Shown here: in pieces, positions 21,580 through 36,500 of the stretch
Layout: every line of letters begins with the position of its first letter
How positions within the stretch are numbered: position 1 is the first letter of the stretch
DNA from: Corbicula japonica
Lineage: Eukaryota; Mollusca; Bivalvia; Venerida; Cyrenidae
DNA: 64,000 nt
NCBI GenBank assembly: GCA_038501625.1
Contig: JAZAYU010000006.1
Coordinates: 14,014,638 to 14,078,637 of the forward strand
Direction: 5' to 3'
Notes under the pieces: model-generated
What the model was told of the DNA's origin: nothing
What the model saw: only the letters and a program-made list of their open reading frames with translations
Databases searched by the model: none
Position numbers and translations under genes: made by a program

Positions 21580-24500
21580 CTGGAAGAGTAAACATTATTC
21601 TTTAACCCATTTCTCCATATACGTGCCTTTATGGTATGGACAAAGAGTGTAGATCCAAATCAGCCTGCACATCCTGGCTGTCTCCTAAGGATCTGCACTG
21701 TTCTCTTTTTAGCTCACCTGTCACAGTGACAGGGTGAGCTTTTGTCACCCGTCGTCAGTCGTCCATCCGTCGTCCGTTCACAATTGTTGTCCGCACTCTA
21801 GCGGTCATACTTTTTATCCAATCTTCTTCAAACTTGGTCAGAATGTTTATCTCATTGATATCTAGATCAAGTTCGAAACTGGGTCATGTGACCATAAAAT
21901 CTAGGTCTCTAGGTCAAATTACAGAAAAATCTTGTCCGCACTCTAGCAGTCTCAATTTTGGTGTGATCTTCTTTAAACTTGGTCAGAATATTTATCTCAA
22001 TGATATCTAGATCAAGTTCGTACCTGGGTCATGTGACCCTTAAAACTAGGTCAGTAGGTCAATTTAAAGAAAAAGCTTGTCTGCACTGTAGAGGTCTTAA
22101 TTTTGGTCCGATCTTTCTGAAACTTTGTCAGAATGTTTATCTCATTGATATCTAGGTCAAGTTTGAAACTGGGTCATGTGACCTTGAAATCTAGTTCACT
22201 AGGTCAAATTATATAAAAATCTTGTCTGCACTCTAGTGGTCTTCATTTTGGTGCAATCTTCTTTAAACTTTGTCAGAATGTTTATCTCAATGATATCTAG
22301 ATCAAGTTCGTAACTGGGTCATGTGACCCTTAAAACTAGGTCAGCAGGTCAAATTAAGGAAAAAGCTTGTCTGCACTCTAGAGGTCTTAATTTTGGTTGG
22401 ATCTTCTTCAAGCTTGGTCAGAAAGTATATTTCGATGATATCTAGGTCAAGTTTGACAGGTGAGCGATTTAGGGCCAATTGGCCCTCTTGTTGATTTATT
22501 AGGTTAGACCAAAAGACCATCAGTGCAGATCCTGATCAGCCAGCAAATCCATGTAATCCAATCTGGATCTACACTGGTTGCTTCTTGATCAGAAATAACC
22601 TAATGAATCATACACTGTTCTACACTGCTTGCCATATCCCATAGATTAGTAAAAGGTTATGGTATACTGAAAACAATACTTTCTTTAATTAAAGGGTACG
22701 TTTTTATGAGTGTTGCAGTAAGTGTTTGATCTTAAATGCTCTTGATTTATTTAAAAAGTGAGATAAAATATTTTTCTTTCCAATGCTTAAGAACAATGCT
22801 TCATTCACAAAACTGAATGAACCAGATGCAAAAACAGCTTGTGAATGAAAGTGATATTATAATCTAGTACAATCTGATAAAACATGATAAAAACTCTGAC
22901 ATAAAAAGACTAAGATAAAAGACAAAACATTACATTATGCACAATTTACAAAAGTAAAGATTAGATTAGCTTTATCTTCACTGTTTTTGCTTTCTCATGT
23001 GGGATTTTTTGCTTTTGTTGCAGTGCCAAACTGTTTTTATATTTGACCTATCTGAACTATCATTTATACTTTAAACTAAAAATAAGTTAGTGATTCAAAA
23101 AAATGTGAAAAAATTTTATTACAATCAATTTAAACATTACTGTGAGATTTCCTGAAAGATTGAAAATAATGAGATAATTAGGTATTTAAAGAAAGAGAAA
23201 AAAACAGAGTGACATGCACTTAGCAAATTAAGTGAAGCTTTTTGTGTTCATTTCAAAAAGCTGTTTTCCTTTGTAAACTGTCATTATTGTTTTTCATGCC
23301 AAGTATTTAGATGTTATTAACATTCCTAATTTTTATATTGTTCAAGATCTCTTCCTTCATATGATTTTCAAGCAAGCAGCGTATATATATGAATCATTTA
23401 GGCTAAAAAATCAGCCTAAAGTTTATTAGAGAAGTATATCTATTTGTATTTCCTGCATAGCAAGTCAGGACAGTCAAAGCAGTTTCTGTCTGCTTCTTTT
23501 CTGTAAATGGAATCTATATGCAAACAATTCTGAATTTGGCTTAAGTTCTACAGAGTTTAACCCAGCCAGTTTTCAGTCCTCTACATTTATCTGCACAGCC
23601 AGTTGTGAGCCCACAGCAGAAACCAAACAGTTATTTATCACAGTATGATTCCATTTCTGTATGTATTAAAACTAGGTCAAAATTCGTCATGGGCAAACAT
23701 TAAGTTATCAATACACTGACAAGTTAATCATTCACTTATCTAACACAATCAGTGCATACTACTTCAAACATCTCAAAACTGATCAAATCAGGCATAATTT
23801 ACATTATTCAAATAGTTTGTGAATAATATTCTTGCATAAATTTACATTTCACTTTTCTACTGTACTATGTCACAAATCACTCATATTTTAATTTAATGTA
23901 ATATCTTAACATGCTAAACAAGGCACAATTTATTATATTTTTCTTCTGCTTTTCTGCAAACCTAAGTGAATGAACAGCATATCATCTTAAAGCATAAATT
24001 ATCCAGTAGTGAGTGAGTAACCTGTGCCCAAGGTTATAAAACTGAGCATGGAAACCAGTCTCAAATCTCAAGCATCTGATTGGCTGAAATGGCGACCAGT
24101 CGCCATTTTAGCCAATCAGATGCTTGAAATTTGAGACTGGTTTCCAATCTCAGTTTTATAACCTTCAACCCTAAATTAAAATTTAGATCCCTACATTGCG
24201 GGCACTATCACTACACAGGACTGATATAACTTAACGCAGCAAACTTCTATAGGTTTAGCATCTATTATATATTTTTTGTTTGCAAAGGAAATATCTTCAG
24301 TTTGCAAAGGAAATATCTTTTGCTTGCAAAGGAAATATCTTTTGTTTGCAAAGAAAATATCTGAAGTAGTTGAAGTTGGTGATCTTGCAAGATCATAATA
24401 CTAAGGCCAAAAACCTCTTTACAATCTTAAGCGGTTGATTAGCTGAAATTTAACCCAGTCTTCTGGGCCCAAAATTATAAATCTGAGATTGGAGACCAGT

Positions 24501-27500
24501 GTCAAATCTCAAGCATCAGGGCCAATGATCATTTAACTAAGATTGGAGACCAAATCTCAAGCATCCGATTGGTTGACCAGACATTTTTTTTCCAATCAGA
24601 TTCTTTAGATTGAGACTGGTCTCTAGATTTAGTTTAATAATCTTGGGCACTGATTGGCTGAAACAGAGATTTGAGACTGGTTTCCCATCTCAGTTTAACC
24701 TTTTCCTCCATATATTTGCATTTTTACGTGTGTGGGACCAGAGCAGATCCAGATCAGCAAGCACATCCGTGCCGTCTGATCAGGATCTGCACATGTCGCT
24801 TTTTTGTCAGAAATAACCTAATAAATAAGAAAGCGAACAGTGCAGATCCTGATCAGACAGCATGTATGTGCCAGCTGATCTGAATCTACACTGTTCGACC
24901 ACGCAATAAAAGTGTCTCTATGGAGGAAAGGGTTAATAATCTTGGGTCCAGGCTGACCAGCACTGATAAGCCACAAAAATCTTGTTGTTTGCAGTTTCTA
25001 ACATGGGTGGGACAGTCCAGAGCCCAAGATTATAAAATTAAGATTGGGGACCAGTCTCAAATCTCAAGCATCTGATACGCTGAAATAGTGACCAGTCGCC
25101 ATTTTATACAATAAGATGCTTAAGATTTGTGACTGGTTTCCACATTTAGTTTGGGCACAGGATATTCCTGATATTAGGAAAGGTTAATCATTATTTCTCT
25201 AACCTGAGTTCCTTGATGTTGAGCATGGTCGTCCATCATTTTGAGCCGCTCTGTCATTTTCTCCTGGAGCCGGCTGTGCTGCTCTACCTGATCCTCCAGG
25301 TCCTTCAGTCGTGACGTGGCACGCTGAACCCGGTTCCTCAACTCATCATTCTGACGCTTCAACTTGCCACTCTCAGCTCTGCAAAACAACAAAAATGATC
25401 TTCAGAGTTTTTATTGAATGTGACATTAAATGTTGGTTTTTATAAAGATTTTCTAGTCATATACACTAAAATAGTAAGACCCCTCATTAAGACCTCGAAT
25501 TTTTACCACCCCAAAAAAGACCACTTTTTCAAATTCCCTTTCACAGTAGTACAAGTTTACAGTGCTGTAGTATTAACATATGGTCCTCTAGCACTAGCCT
25601 ACAGCTCTTGGTAAGAAAAGACCATTTTTAATGTAAATATTTTAGGTCCAAATGAAAATTTTTAGTTAAAACAATTAAAGGGAGAGCAATCTGGAAAACA
25701 TGTCACTGAACAGTCACAAGATTACGCAACATGTGGCCGCATAATAGTTATACATGTATTATTATTTTATTCACCAGTATTGTTGCATTATTATTTATTC
25801 ACCAGCTATATAACAGCAGTTTCCAGTTCATACATTTAATCAAACAATAAATTTGAAACATATTTCTCAGTAGTTGTCATCTGATGGAAGATAACTTAAA
25901 GAACATACATACTGTCATTTGGAGTACACCTAATTTTAAGTCGTTTTTCAAGAGCACAAATTAGTTTTAGTTAACACACTATCTTGGACATAAATTAGGA
26001 AACATAGTGCCAAGATTGATGAAATCATTTTGTAAATTTTAGATTTCAAAGGGTTTTTTTTTTTTAATTCTTAATCATTTTTCTGCACAAGAATAAATCT
26101 TGGTCTACACTACCAAAATTTCCTACTTTGTCAAAATTCCTCAATTCTGACAATTATAAATTAAACAACCCTAACTTTAATACCAAGTAAGATGTGGCTG
26201 TGCAACAAGTAAATGTGCAAGCAAACAATACCTGTTTTTCTTGAGGATAAGTTCCAGTGTGGCAGCTTGTTTACGACATTCCATTTTCAGTTTCCCTATC
26301 AGCTTGTTTTGCTTGGACAGCATTGTATCCATCTCCGATGTCGTCTGAGCTGCAAAATCACAAAAGTAAACCTTTTACTCCATATATATCTAGTTTTAGA
26401 TATGTTCAATAAGTGTAGATCCAGATCAGCTGGCACATTAAATTTTGTGCCATCTAATCTGGATCTGCACTGGTTGCACTTTGGTCAGAAATAACCTAAT
26501 GAATCTAAAAGCAAACAGTTAAAATCCCAATCAGAAGACATCTGTGCCCAGGATCATAAAACTAAATCTGGAGATCAGTCTCAAATCTCAAGCATCTGAT
26601 TGGCTGAAATGGCGACCAGTCGCCATTTCAGCCAATCAGATCCTTGAGATTTGAGACTGATCTCAAAACTTAGTTTTATGATCTTGGGCCCTGGATCTGC
26701 ACTGTTTGCCCATCAAATAAAGGTTTATCTATGGGGTTAAGGGTTTTAGTAATTCTTTTATAAACTTTCACAATGTTATTGGAATACATTACCTTGCATT
26801 AATAACTAGTGCAGACCAGATGCAGATGTTCATATACTCTATGAGGGTCTTACCTAGAATTTGTATCTCGGTAACCAGTAGTACAAAACCAGATCTGCCA
26901 ATATGTTAATGTACACTTACAGATCTGGATCTACACTGTTCACCCATAGGATAACAGTCATATCCCATGGAGTAAAGGGTAATGATAGGGTGCAATGAGC
27001 AAAATGTGGACTAATAGTGGTGGTTGGAATGTAAGTAATTCGGTAACCAACCAGACCTCCGGACCACAATAATATATAAGCACAATCTATTCTTATATAC
27101 ATTACAATTTGCAACATAACAAAGAAACCACTTAGATGTATGACTGGTTAAAACATAGGTAAATGTTTAAAATAATCAGAAATGGAATTACCTCAGTGTT
27201 GATTCAAATGCACTGATTCAACAGAAAATATTGTAATGCTTAGAAATTTAAATAAAAATAACATTTTTACTTTAAGAACATTAAGATACATGGATATTAA
27301 GGTAAACTTAAAAAATAATGAGACAATAATAGTTACATTTGGGTTTTCCTTTAAATGTCTAAATTTAGAAGTTATGCAAAATTCCCAATTTGTTCTATTT
27401 ATAAACCATTAACGTAAATTAATTTTTTTTCAATCTGTTACTCTACAAAGTCATCTTTACTGAATATTTTCATTGTTATAAACAATGAATTTAATATAAA

Positions 27501-30500
27501 GGATTATAAATGTATTATCTTTCACTGATCTTCATGAACAGCTAGCCAAAGTCAAATGAAGTGCAAAAAAAGACACCAACATAATCCAAAAGTAAAAACT
27601 TAACTTCACATGCATAAAAAAATGCATAAAATAACCATAAAATTTCAATGCAAAATTTTCAATCAGGATCTACACTGTTAACTTTTTGATATATAAGGTT
27701 ATTTCTGACTAAAAATCAAAACAATGCAGATCCTGATAAAACAGCTGATATGTGCTAGGTGATCTGGATCTACACTGTTCACACATGCAATAAAATGGAT
27801 TCCAGTAAAAGATTAACATTTACAAACTTTGAATATTCACCATTATCAACAAAAGTCTGAAGTGAGAAATTTTCTGTTTTATCATACATATGCCATAACA
27901 AACACCTGCTTTTAAACCAAAAAAATAGTGCTTACAAATCTAAAAGTCTGAACACACATTTGTAACAGAAGGTGTCTTTTATGTTGTTTTTTTCAGTTTC
28001 TCTTTTTCTGTGAACTCAACAATATTGCCTACTCTGCTACATTGAGCATGTGCTTTTTTAATGGTGAGATGAGAGTTTCTTTGAAACCTGGGCACAAGAT
28101 CATAAAACTAATCATCATTTCAGCCAATCAGATGCTTGAGATTTGAGACTGGTCTCCTGATTTAGTTTTAGAAATAAAATGAAAAGGAAAAATACTTCTT
28201 TTGACTTTGTCTGCAGCTCTGAGTTGGTTGGCAGAATATGCAAGCATAGGTCCAAGTCATAAATTTCAAAAAACCTAAAATTTGATGAAACCTGTTATTA
28301 GTATCGGAAACGTGTGACTTTGTAAGATAAACATGTCATACATAGTGTGAAGTCGGTTTATATTGATGTAACATGAATGTCTTCACCTACCCACTCCACA
28401 CCCCACAAATTATCTCATTGGTTTAACTTACTTAAAGAAAACAACCTCTCCAAGCTTCAAAAAACACAAATTCTGGCAAAAACTGGAAAACTTGCACCTG
28501 TGTGCAAACTGATTTGAAATAAGTCCATTTGCATTTTTTCAAAAAAAGAAAAAGTGGACTAATAATGGCGGCTGGGGGTATAAGCAATCTGGTAACCAAC
28601 CAATCCTCCGGTCCACATAAATGTGTTTGTGAAATCTATGCTAAATATGGTTTAACTTGCTATGTAACAATGTAAATACATTAATGTTTGAATTCTGAGC
28701 TTAAAGTTAAACTGCAAACATCTATTGATTGTTAATTTTTTTATAACAATTCCAGCAAATAAAATCAACTTAAAATACTGTTATGATTGAAAAAACTTAA
28801 TTAAATAATGAAATTTCTAGTAAAATATTTAAGATAGACGAATACTTAATAAGATCTTTACAACTATTATCGACATTCAATTTTGTGCAATGTATGACGG
28901 TGCAGCAAAAATAGTATTGGAAAGGTTTTTCCTAAAACATGTGACACCTTTCAGTGAACTTGTTTGTTAACTTTTGATTTTGAATAATTCTATCAATATT
29001 ATGTTTGTTTCTTCCAAAACACTAAGAAACCTTCTCTACATACATATTGCAAATCTATATTTTGTAAATAAAACTGGTTTATCGCTGAAAAACGAGCATC
29101 TTTATTTCTATCTAAAAATAGAAGGATTGTACAATTCCCACAGTTGTTCTATTTTAAGGTTTTATCTTTGTCGTTTAAGAGATAAAGAATTTTAGAATAT
29201 TGAATGTGTAAATAATAAAGTAAGAAATATCTCTAAGTTCTGTCCCAAGAACACTAGATTTTCGAGTTATTTTTACCAATAGAAGAAGGCACAGCAGTGC
29301 CCAAGATCATAAAACTCAATCTGGAGACCAGTCTCAAATTGCCTGAATTGGTGACTGATTTCAGCCAATCAGATGCTTAAGATTTTAGACTGGTCTCCAA
29401 TCTAAATTTTATGGTCTTGGGCCCAGGATGATTAATTAATGGTGAACTAAGTGACTGATTTAGCAAGCAGGTAACTTTATCCCGTAGACATTTGTTTTAC
29501 AGTTTAAGTAATCTACCAACTTAACATGGTTTACAATTAACCCTTCACCTTATTTTTTCTGCTAAAAAGCTTGGTTTGACAGCTGTCAATGCAAGTGCTA
29601 ACTGAAACTATCTGCTGCACCAAGGAATACACCCCTTCACAGGCTTACAGTTCCGACAGCAATAACTGAATGCAAGTTTTGCATATGCATTTTGCATATT
29701 CCTGCTGCAGGAATAACTGGTACTGTTGCACAAAAAACTAGTTAAAGCAATAATTTTGAGTGTTTCATAAGAGAAATGTCATGATGAGGACATTATTGGT
29801 ATATCCATCTTAAGCATATGACAACACTGGAGATCTTAATGGCGATTCTAAACATTTAATTATCAGAAAAATAACATGGTTAAAAAAATCATTTCATACC
29901 AGTTTTTCACATGCAGCAACACAGGAAATGTATGTTACAAAGATCTGTTTCTTGCAGGCCACAAACATTGTGCCAAACATAATGATGCACCTTAGTATAA
30001 GTGACTGGTATTAGGCCACTATTTGCCCTCACAACCACTGTTGTAACTGTATGCTAGGTGTTTCCTTAACCCTTTCCTCCATATATAAGCATTTTTATGC
30101 ATGTGTGACCAGTGTAGATCCAGATCAGCTGGCACATCGGTTCCATCTGATCAGGATCTGCACTGGTCATATTTTGGTTAGAAATATCCTAACAAATCAA
30201 AAAGCATACAGTGCAGATCCTGATCAGATGGCATGGATGTGCTGGTTGATCTGGATCTACACTATTCGCCCATGCAATAAAGGTGTGTCTATGGAGGAGT
30301 GTTAACTTATGTCCCTTTAGCTATGAGACATGCATGTGTTGAAGTAACAAGTACTGAAGTTTTAAAACTGACTTACACTTGTAACCAAATTGTCAGTGCT
30401 ACAGTATCTCCCTTTTTAAGTATTAAATAGGACACAATAAGATTCACATTCAATATTTACACAGAGAAACAACTCCAAACTTTGACAAGTTTTAGGTTTA

Positions 30501-33500
30501 ATTATTTTGAAAGGAAAATAATTTGTAATGTTGAAAAGTTTCAAGTTTTGTATGTAGAAATGAAATTAACTCCAATTTATTACAATTAATACAACCTATT
30601 CCAAGTGTAAGTGCAATAATTTGCTTGTCTATTTTGTCAGGTGTTTGTGTTTTGAAAGGGACATAACCCAAAAAATTGTCATTCTTTCTCCTAAAAGCAG
30701 TGTGTTTACATTTTCTACAATTTCACAGCATCAGTACCTATTTTTTCATAGTTACAAGCCATGTAGGACTATGTGATTAAAATCTTTGGAAGGGTCCTAA
30801 ATCATTGTTCATGCCAGAAATAGTTTTGCAGATTATGATGATGACAATAATATTTCTTATTCAACATGAACTTTCACATTACAGTCTATAAGAAGGGGCA
30901 TAGCTTAAACTATTGCCAAACAGGAATTATGAACCTTATTTCTTTTAGTAGTGTTGCTGATGATTATATTCAACATGAATATTCATCACAACAGCAATTA
31001 AACTTTCGAGCTTTATGTTAACAAGACTATGTGAAAGGGCAATCAGAAATAATACTATTCATGTTGCCAGAAATAGCTTTGAGGACAATTCTAATATATT
31101 TCATGTTTCGTAACAATTCAAGACAATCTGAAAGGAGCATAACTCAAATATTTGTGGATCAAAGTTATCAATTTTGTTGTCAGTGTCGGATCAGTGGTTC
31201 TTGTACAAATCATTTTAAAGTTTAAGGAACTTTAAGTTTAAGGCAAAGTGTGATGAAAGTGGTAAAATTTGCTTTATTTTCACTCTCAAATGATAACTCA
31301 GGTGCATTTATACAGAAAATGTCTTGAAAAAAGCTAAAGAACCTATAAAATATTATAGAAAAAATCCATTAAAAATTTGGTCACTTAAAAAAGAACTGCT
31401 AGTCCACAATTATGGATTAATATGGAGAATAAAGCCCCTGAGAACATGAAATGTTGTCATGAGGGTCAGAATATCTTACCATGCTGCTCTTCTATATCAG
31501 TGATAACACCATTGAGTTCCTCTTCCCTGGCTTGAGCCCTCTTTGTAACAGCCTTCAAATCTTCTGTTCTACCTCGCTCTACACTGTCTCGGGCCAACTT
31601 CGCAAGATGTAACTGTAATACAGTAAAAGTTCCCATCAGCAGCCACCCAAAAGGAAAGTGAAAAGAAAATGCCTAACAGATCATGGTCTTTTCATAAATT
31701 ATAAGTGGGTAGAAATTTGAACTTTAACTGAGTGTACACAGAACAAACTGTTCACCTATTTTCAGGTTTACTTGTCTTGCTTAAAATCTGTTACCCATTA
31801 ACAATCCATTTTTCACCCACTGCAAATGTTCCCATAAAAAACTATTTCTTTATCAAATTTGCACATACGAGGGCGGATCAAAAAGTTCGTGGACTTTTGT
31901 CATTGTATCTTAATTTGAAACACGTTCGCAATAAATTATATACTAAATTCAATCAGAACAAAACGTAACAAACTGAGCTAAAATATTCATATATTTAATC
32001 GATTTCAAAAGCGCGTGGCTGATTTGAATAACCATGGTAACACGTAGTCGGCGCACGCCGTTGCCATTGTACTTTATAAAGCATATACCTGTAAATAAAA
32101 ACAAAACTACTAGTTGAAACACAGCCAAATTTCGCAACGTCAAAGCACGGTATACAAATGATGCAATGCCGAAATTTTACGTCATTCTGACTATGCGTTT
32201 TAAAAACAGTCAATATTTAAGAAAGCTATCACCAACGTTAAAACGTCAGAAATGTCGCCGTCAGATCGCTCGGAAATACGCGCTATTTTAAAATTCTGTC
32301 AAGGTCTTTGAAAATCACCTCATGAAAACTATAATAATTTAGCAGCCGCAAATGAAAACTTCCGTAAGCCGAGCTCTAGATTTTTAGTTGTCTCTGTGTT
32401 TTCACGGTCAGAAGAGCCATTAATTAAATAGGCCTGGGTGTATGGAAAAAAGAAAAAATTCGGCGTTACGGCAGTGACGTCAAGCCGTGAGGCAATTGAA
32501 GCGGACTAAAGTCTAACTATTGTGGCGCTTTTCGACCTATTCTAGACTGGATGAGGTACCGTGCAACGGATATTGCAGAACAAATGACATTTTTAAAGGT
32601 GGGTTAATAATTTATTAACAAATATGTTTTTCAAAAAATGTTTTTGTTTGGTATTTGAATCATTACGAAGTCATAAATTATCAAATAGGAATCAATAAGT
32701 TATTTATAATTTTAATTACACTTGAGTAAACAGCAACACAGACTGTGTCCACAATGCAAAGACTTGTTATATATTAACAAATACAAATTTGTAATAAGTT
32801 GTTTGAACAGTTACACGCTCGTTGCTAAAGTACCGCGATACAGTGGGTATTGCATTCCCGTCGTTTCTTCGGCGGTACGAGCGAGAAGAGGACCACTTTT
32901 TTGATCGCCTCATAACCACTTGCGAGACTTTGACCAGCAATGATACACTACTATGTTTGATCAATGGAACCCCGGCATTGCATTCCGGTGACGGAGTCTT
33001 TTTCAAGAAACTTAGAACATATGCCGCTTTGCTAACACTGCGCCCGTGAAGTAACGTAGTTGACGTTATTAGATCTAATTTGACGTGCGCCGGATAGCGG
33101 TTAGTGTATGATTTTAATTGTTCATAGTTTTTTTTATGTGATGTTGTATTTTGCTGATATTTTGTAAAAATATGCTGGACATATTCCGATTAAAGCTTGT
33201 GTAATTTTATTTGTGGTATTTTGAATAATATAAAAACTATAACAAAAGTCCACGAACTTTTTGATCCGCCCTCGTATATAACCACCATAAAATCTGAATG
33301 CAAACACAATTTTCTTTATGTGGGCAGACTGTTCCTACTGGTGGAGATTGTTATCACTGCGAGCATTGGTTTAAGACTTGGTTAAGATGTATTTCAACTA
33401 CACTGCAACTCCGTTATATCGCGATCCGTTATATCGCGATATCCAATATATCGCGCTTGGTCCGTGGATCCCTTTTTTTGTACATTAACAAGTCCATTTT

Positions 33501-36500
33501 TTACCATGAAACGGCAAAAAGTCAAAACCGGAAGTCATTTTTTGATCGTAAAACGGCAAATAAATCGAAACCAGAAGTCACAATTGTAACATGTACACAA
33601 ATGACGCACATATTTTTCCCTAAAACAACCGTGTTTTAACACCTTTCCCAGTGACAGATAACAGCCTGGGGCAAACTTGTGAATGCATACTTACTGTTTA
33701 ATTTATCATTGATCCATTACTAAATTCGATTGTCTCTATAATTATCACATAATCCGCACAATTCAAAAAGAAACAAAAAATTATTCCCAGTCATGTTTTA
33801 AAACCTGTCAGTAGTTCATTGATGTACATCTTGCATTTTGTATATCTTTATTCATTCTTCTTGGGTGGTTAAAAAGATCAAATGATTAAATCAACGTTGG
33901 CGACAAATTCACGAAACGCACGCTTTTTCCGTGTCGTATTACGTCATTATCGGCGAAGGCTGTTTATTACATTTTGTATGCAGGTATTTAAGAGGCGATG
34001 TTGACATTCACCAGCAGATAAAATTTAGCATCAAACGTACGAAAATAGATGAAAGATTTTTTTTACAACTCTGTTGCTTCTGATTCGACATGAAACCCCC
34101 TTTGTGACAAACAATAGGTGCGAAAAACACCAAGCTAATACGGTAATAGCAAAATTTCGTTCACGAGACAAACCGCAAATTAGCGACATTAATGCAAGTT
34201 GCTAACCATAATAGGCATGAGCAGGAAACGTCAAAACAGTTTGTTGTTTTGACATTATCTGCTCATCGACATATCAAGCTGGTAAACGACGGACGACGAC
34301 TATCTAATATCGCCGACCATGACCGACCAACAGATCGTCGATCAGTTGAAAATAACGAAAACAATAATACCACCGTTGGAAACTGATGACGGCGATTTTT
34401 GTTTTGTACATTTATTAATTTATCTTTATTAAAAATATAACTTAATAAATTATATAAAAAAGTTGTTTTAAAAAAAACATTTGTCCAGCACGGAACGTAC
34501 TCCCTGATGTACCCGTAGATTTCACGGCGTGTTAATTACGCAACACCGCTATATACATGCATCTGACAGCAAAAACAAATGAATTCTCCTTGTTTTAGCG
34601 TGATTATTTACTTATATCGCGCTCCGTTTATATCGCGATTGGCGGGCTTGGACCCCGAGGTCCGCGATATAATGGAGTTGCAGTGTACCTAACAAAAATG
34701 TGCAAGAGCAACAGTTTCAATGTTCCAATAATGTTATGGCAGTAAACAACTGTTTTAGATCAGTACATAATGAACTCAGTTGATGGCATTTGTAACCATA
34801 TACGTTCTACATTAATGCAATTGACTCCCCCTTTTCTTAAAGCTGATTTATTCATTCACTGTCAGAAGGGTTGTTGGCAGGGATAAACAGAGTGAATAGT
34901 TAACAGAGTAGACCCAAATTTGAAGGCACAGGTATGCAGGCTAATCTGGTTCTACAACTGCCACAAATGCCAACATATTCAGTTTCAGTATGGTATAGTA
35001 CAGGAGAATGGACACCATATATCACAGATCCAACTCAGCATTTACTTCATTGTATGACATAATACTTTACTTTGTGATTTTTTATTGCATGTAAAGTATT
35101 ATTTATTTCAAAAATGTTAGTTCTATTTCATCTATTTTCAAATTTTCAAAGAAAGAACTTGGCTTAAAGGCCCTTTATTGTCATGATGTAAATATCACAG
35201 ATAGGTAAACTTTGAGGCATCTGCTTAATATTATAATCTGTCCAACCATAAAATTGCTAATAATATTTTTATTGTCTTCTGAAGGGTTAGGGTTAAGGCT
35301 TTGAGTTAGGACAAGGTTTTTGGGACAGAAAGAGAGCATGCTCATTAGCATGTAAATTGTTCTCTCCAATGGCATTCAAATGTTATATTTTGACTAAGCA
35401 GCTGAATTTCTCCTAAACTGATCATGTTTTAATTATTTTTATCAATTAATAATATAAACTTTCTGTATATTACTCAAGTCTTATTGGTAAAGAAAGTGGC
35501 AAAACATAAAACCATCTTTGTAAAATCATGTATAATGTTACAAAAAATGATAATAAAATGTATGTAACCTCTCTTTCTAGAGCTTGGGAATTGGCTGTGA
35601 GATGTATACACTCCTCCTTACTGTTCACCAGTTCCCTCTCTGCCTTGTTCAGTCTACGTCTGAAATCATCCAACTCCGCCAGCAGTCGGCTTCTTTCCTG
35701 CAAGGATAATCATTATCTCTTTTGATTAAAATTTATTCATCCATTATATTGAACTTTACATTGTACACAAACCTTTATCAAAAGCTTAAATACATAGAGC
35801 TGATTAACTCTCTTATATTCTTATCTTAGAGGTTGTTATATACATCTAGTGTCCTTATAATGAAGTTGTAATTCAATTACAAACAAAAGATGTTTGTAAA
35901 ACATGCATGCCCCTCTAAACACCAATTTGATAATAATCTGCTGTTGTTTTATTGAAGGTCATCTCCCTACCTAATCTGAGGAATGTAGATCAAATTGTTG
36001 TCTAGTTATTGATTGGACAAAGTTGGTTTACAGACAAAAGGAAAGTCAGACCGACAGACCATGTGCAAAGCAATATACCCCTGCTTCCTTGAAGGGAGGG
36101 AGGGGGGGGGCATAATTATGGTTTGTAAAAGGACATCATAATTTACTAAAATATAAAATTACAGTTTTTAATGCTTTGGCTATTGGTTAACAATAACAAA
36201 TTTATGATTCTTATGAAGGATTGCTAAATTTTACTAAACATATTCATTTTACATGTTTATCAATACTGCAAAGTTAAGATGCACATGTCATATAACTACA
36301 GCTGATTGGCTTCAAGTTCCCATTTAATTTCTATACAGTAATTATCCTAAACTATTAACCTAAACTATTCTGAATCTTTGATCTTCAAAATACTGAAAAA
36401 AGATGTTAGATATCTTCATATGCAAACTGAAGCTGTGCCATCACTTTGTCTCGACATTTATCTCAGATCCTATTTTGAAACAATGAACTGTTTACATTCA

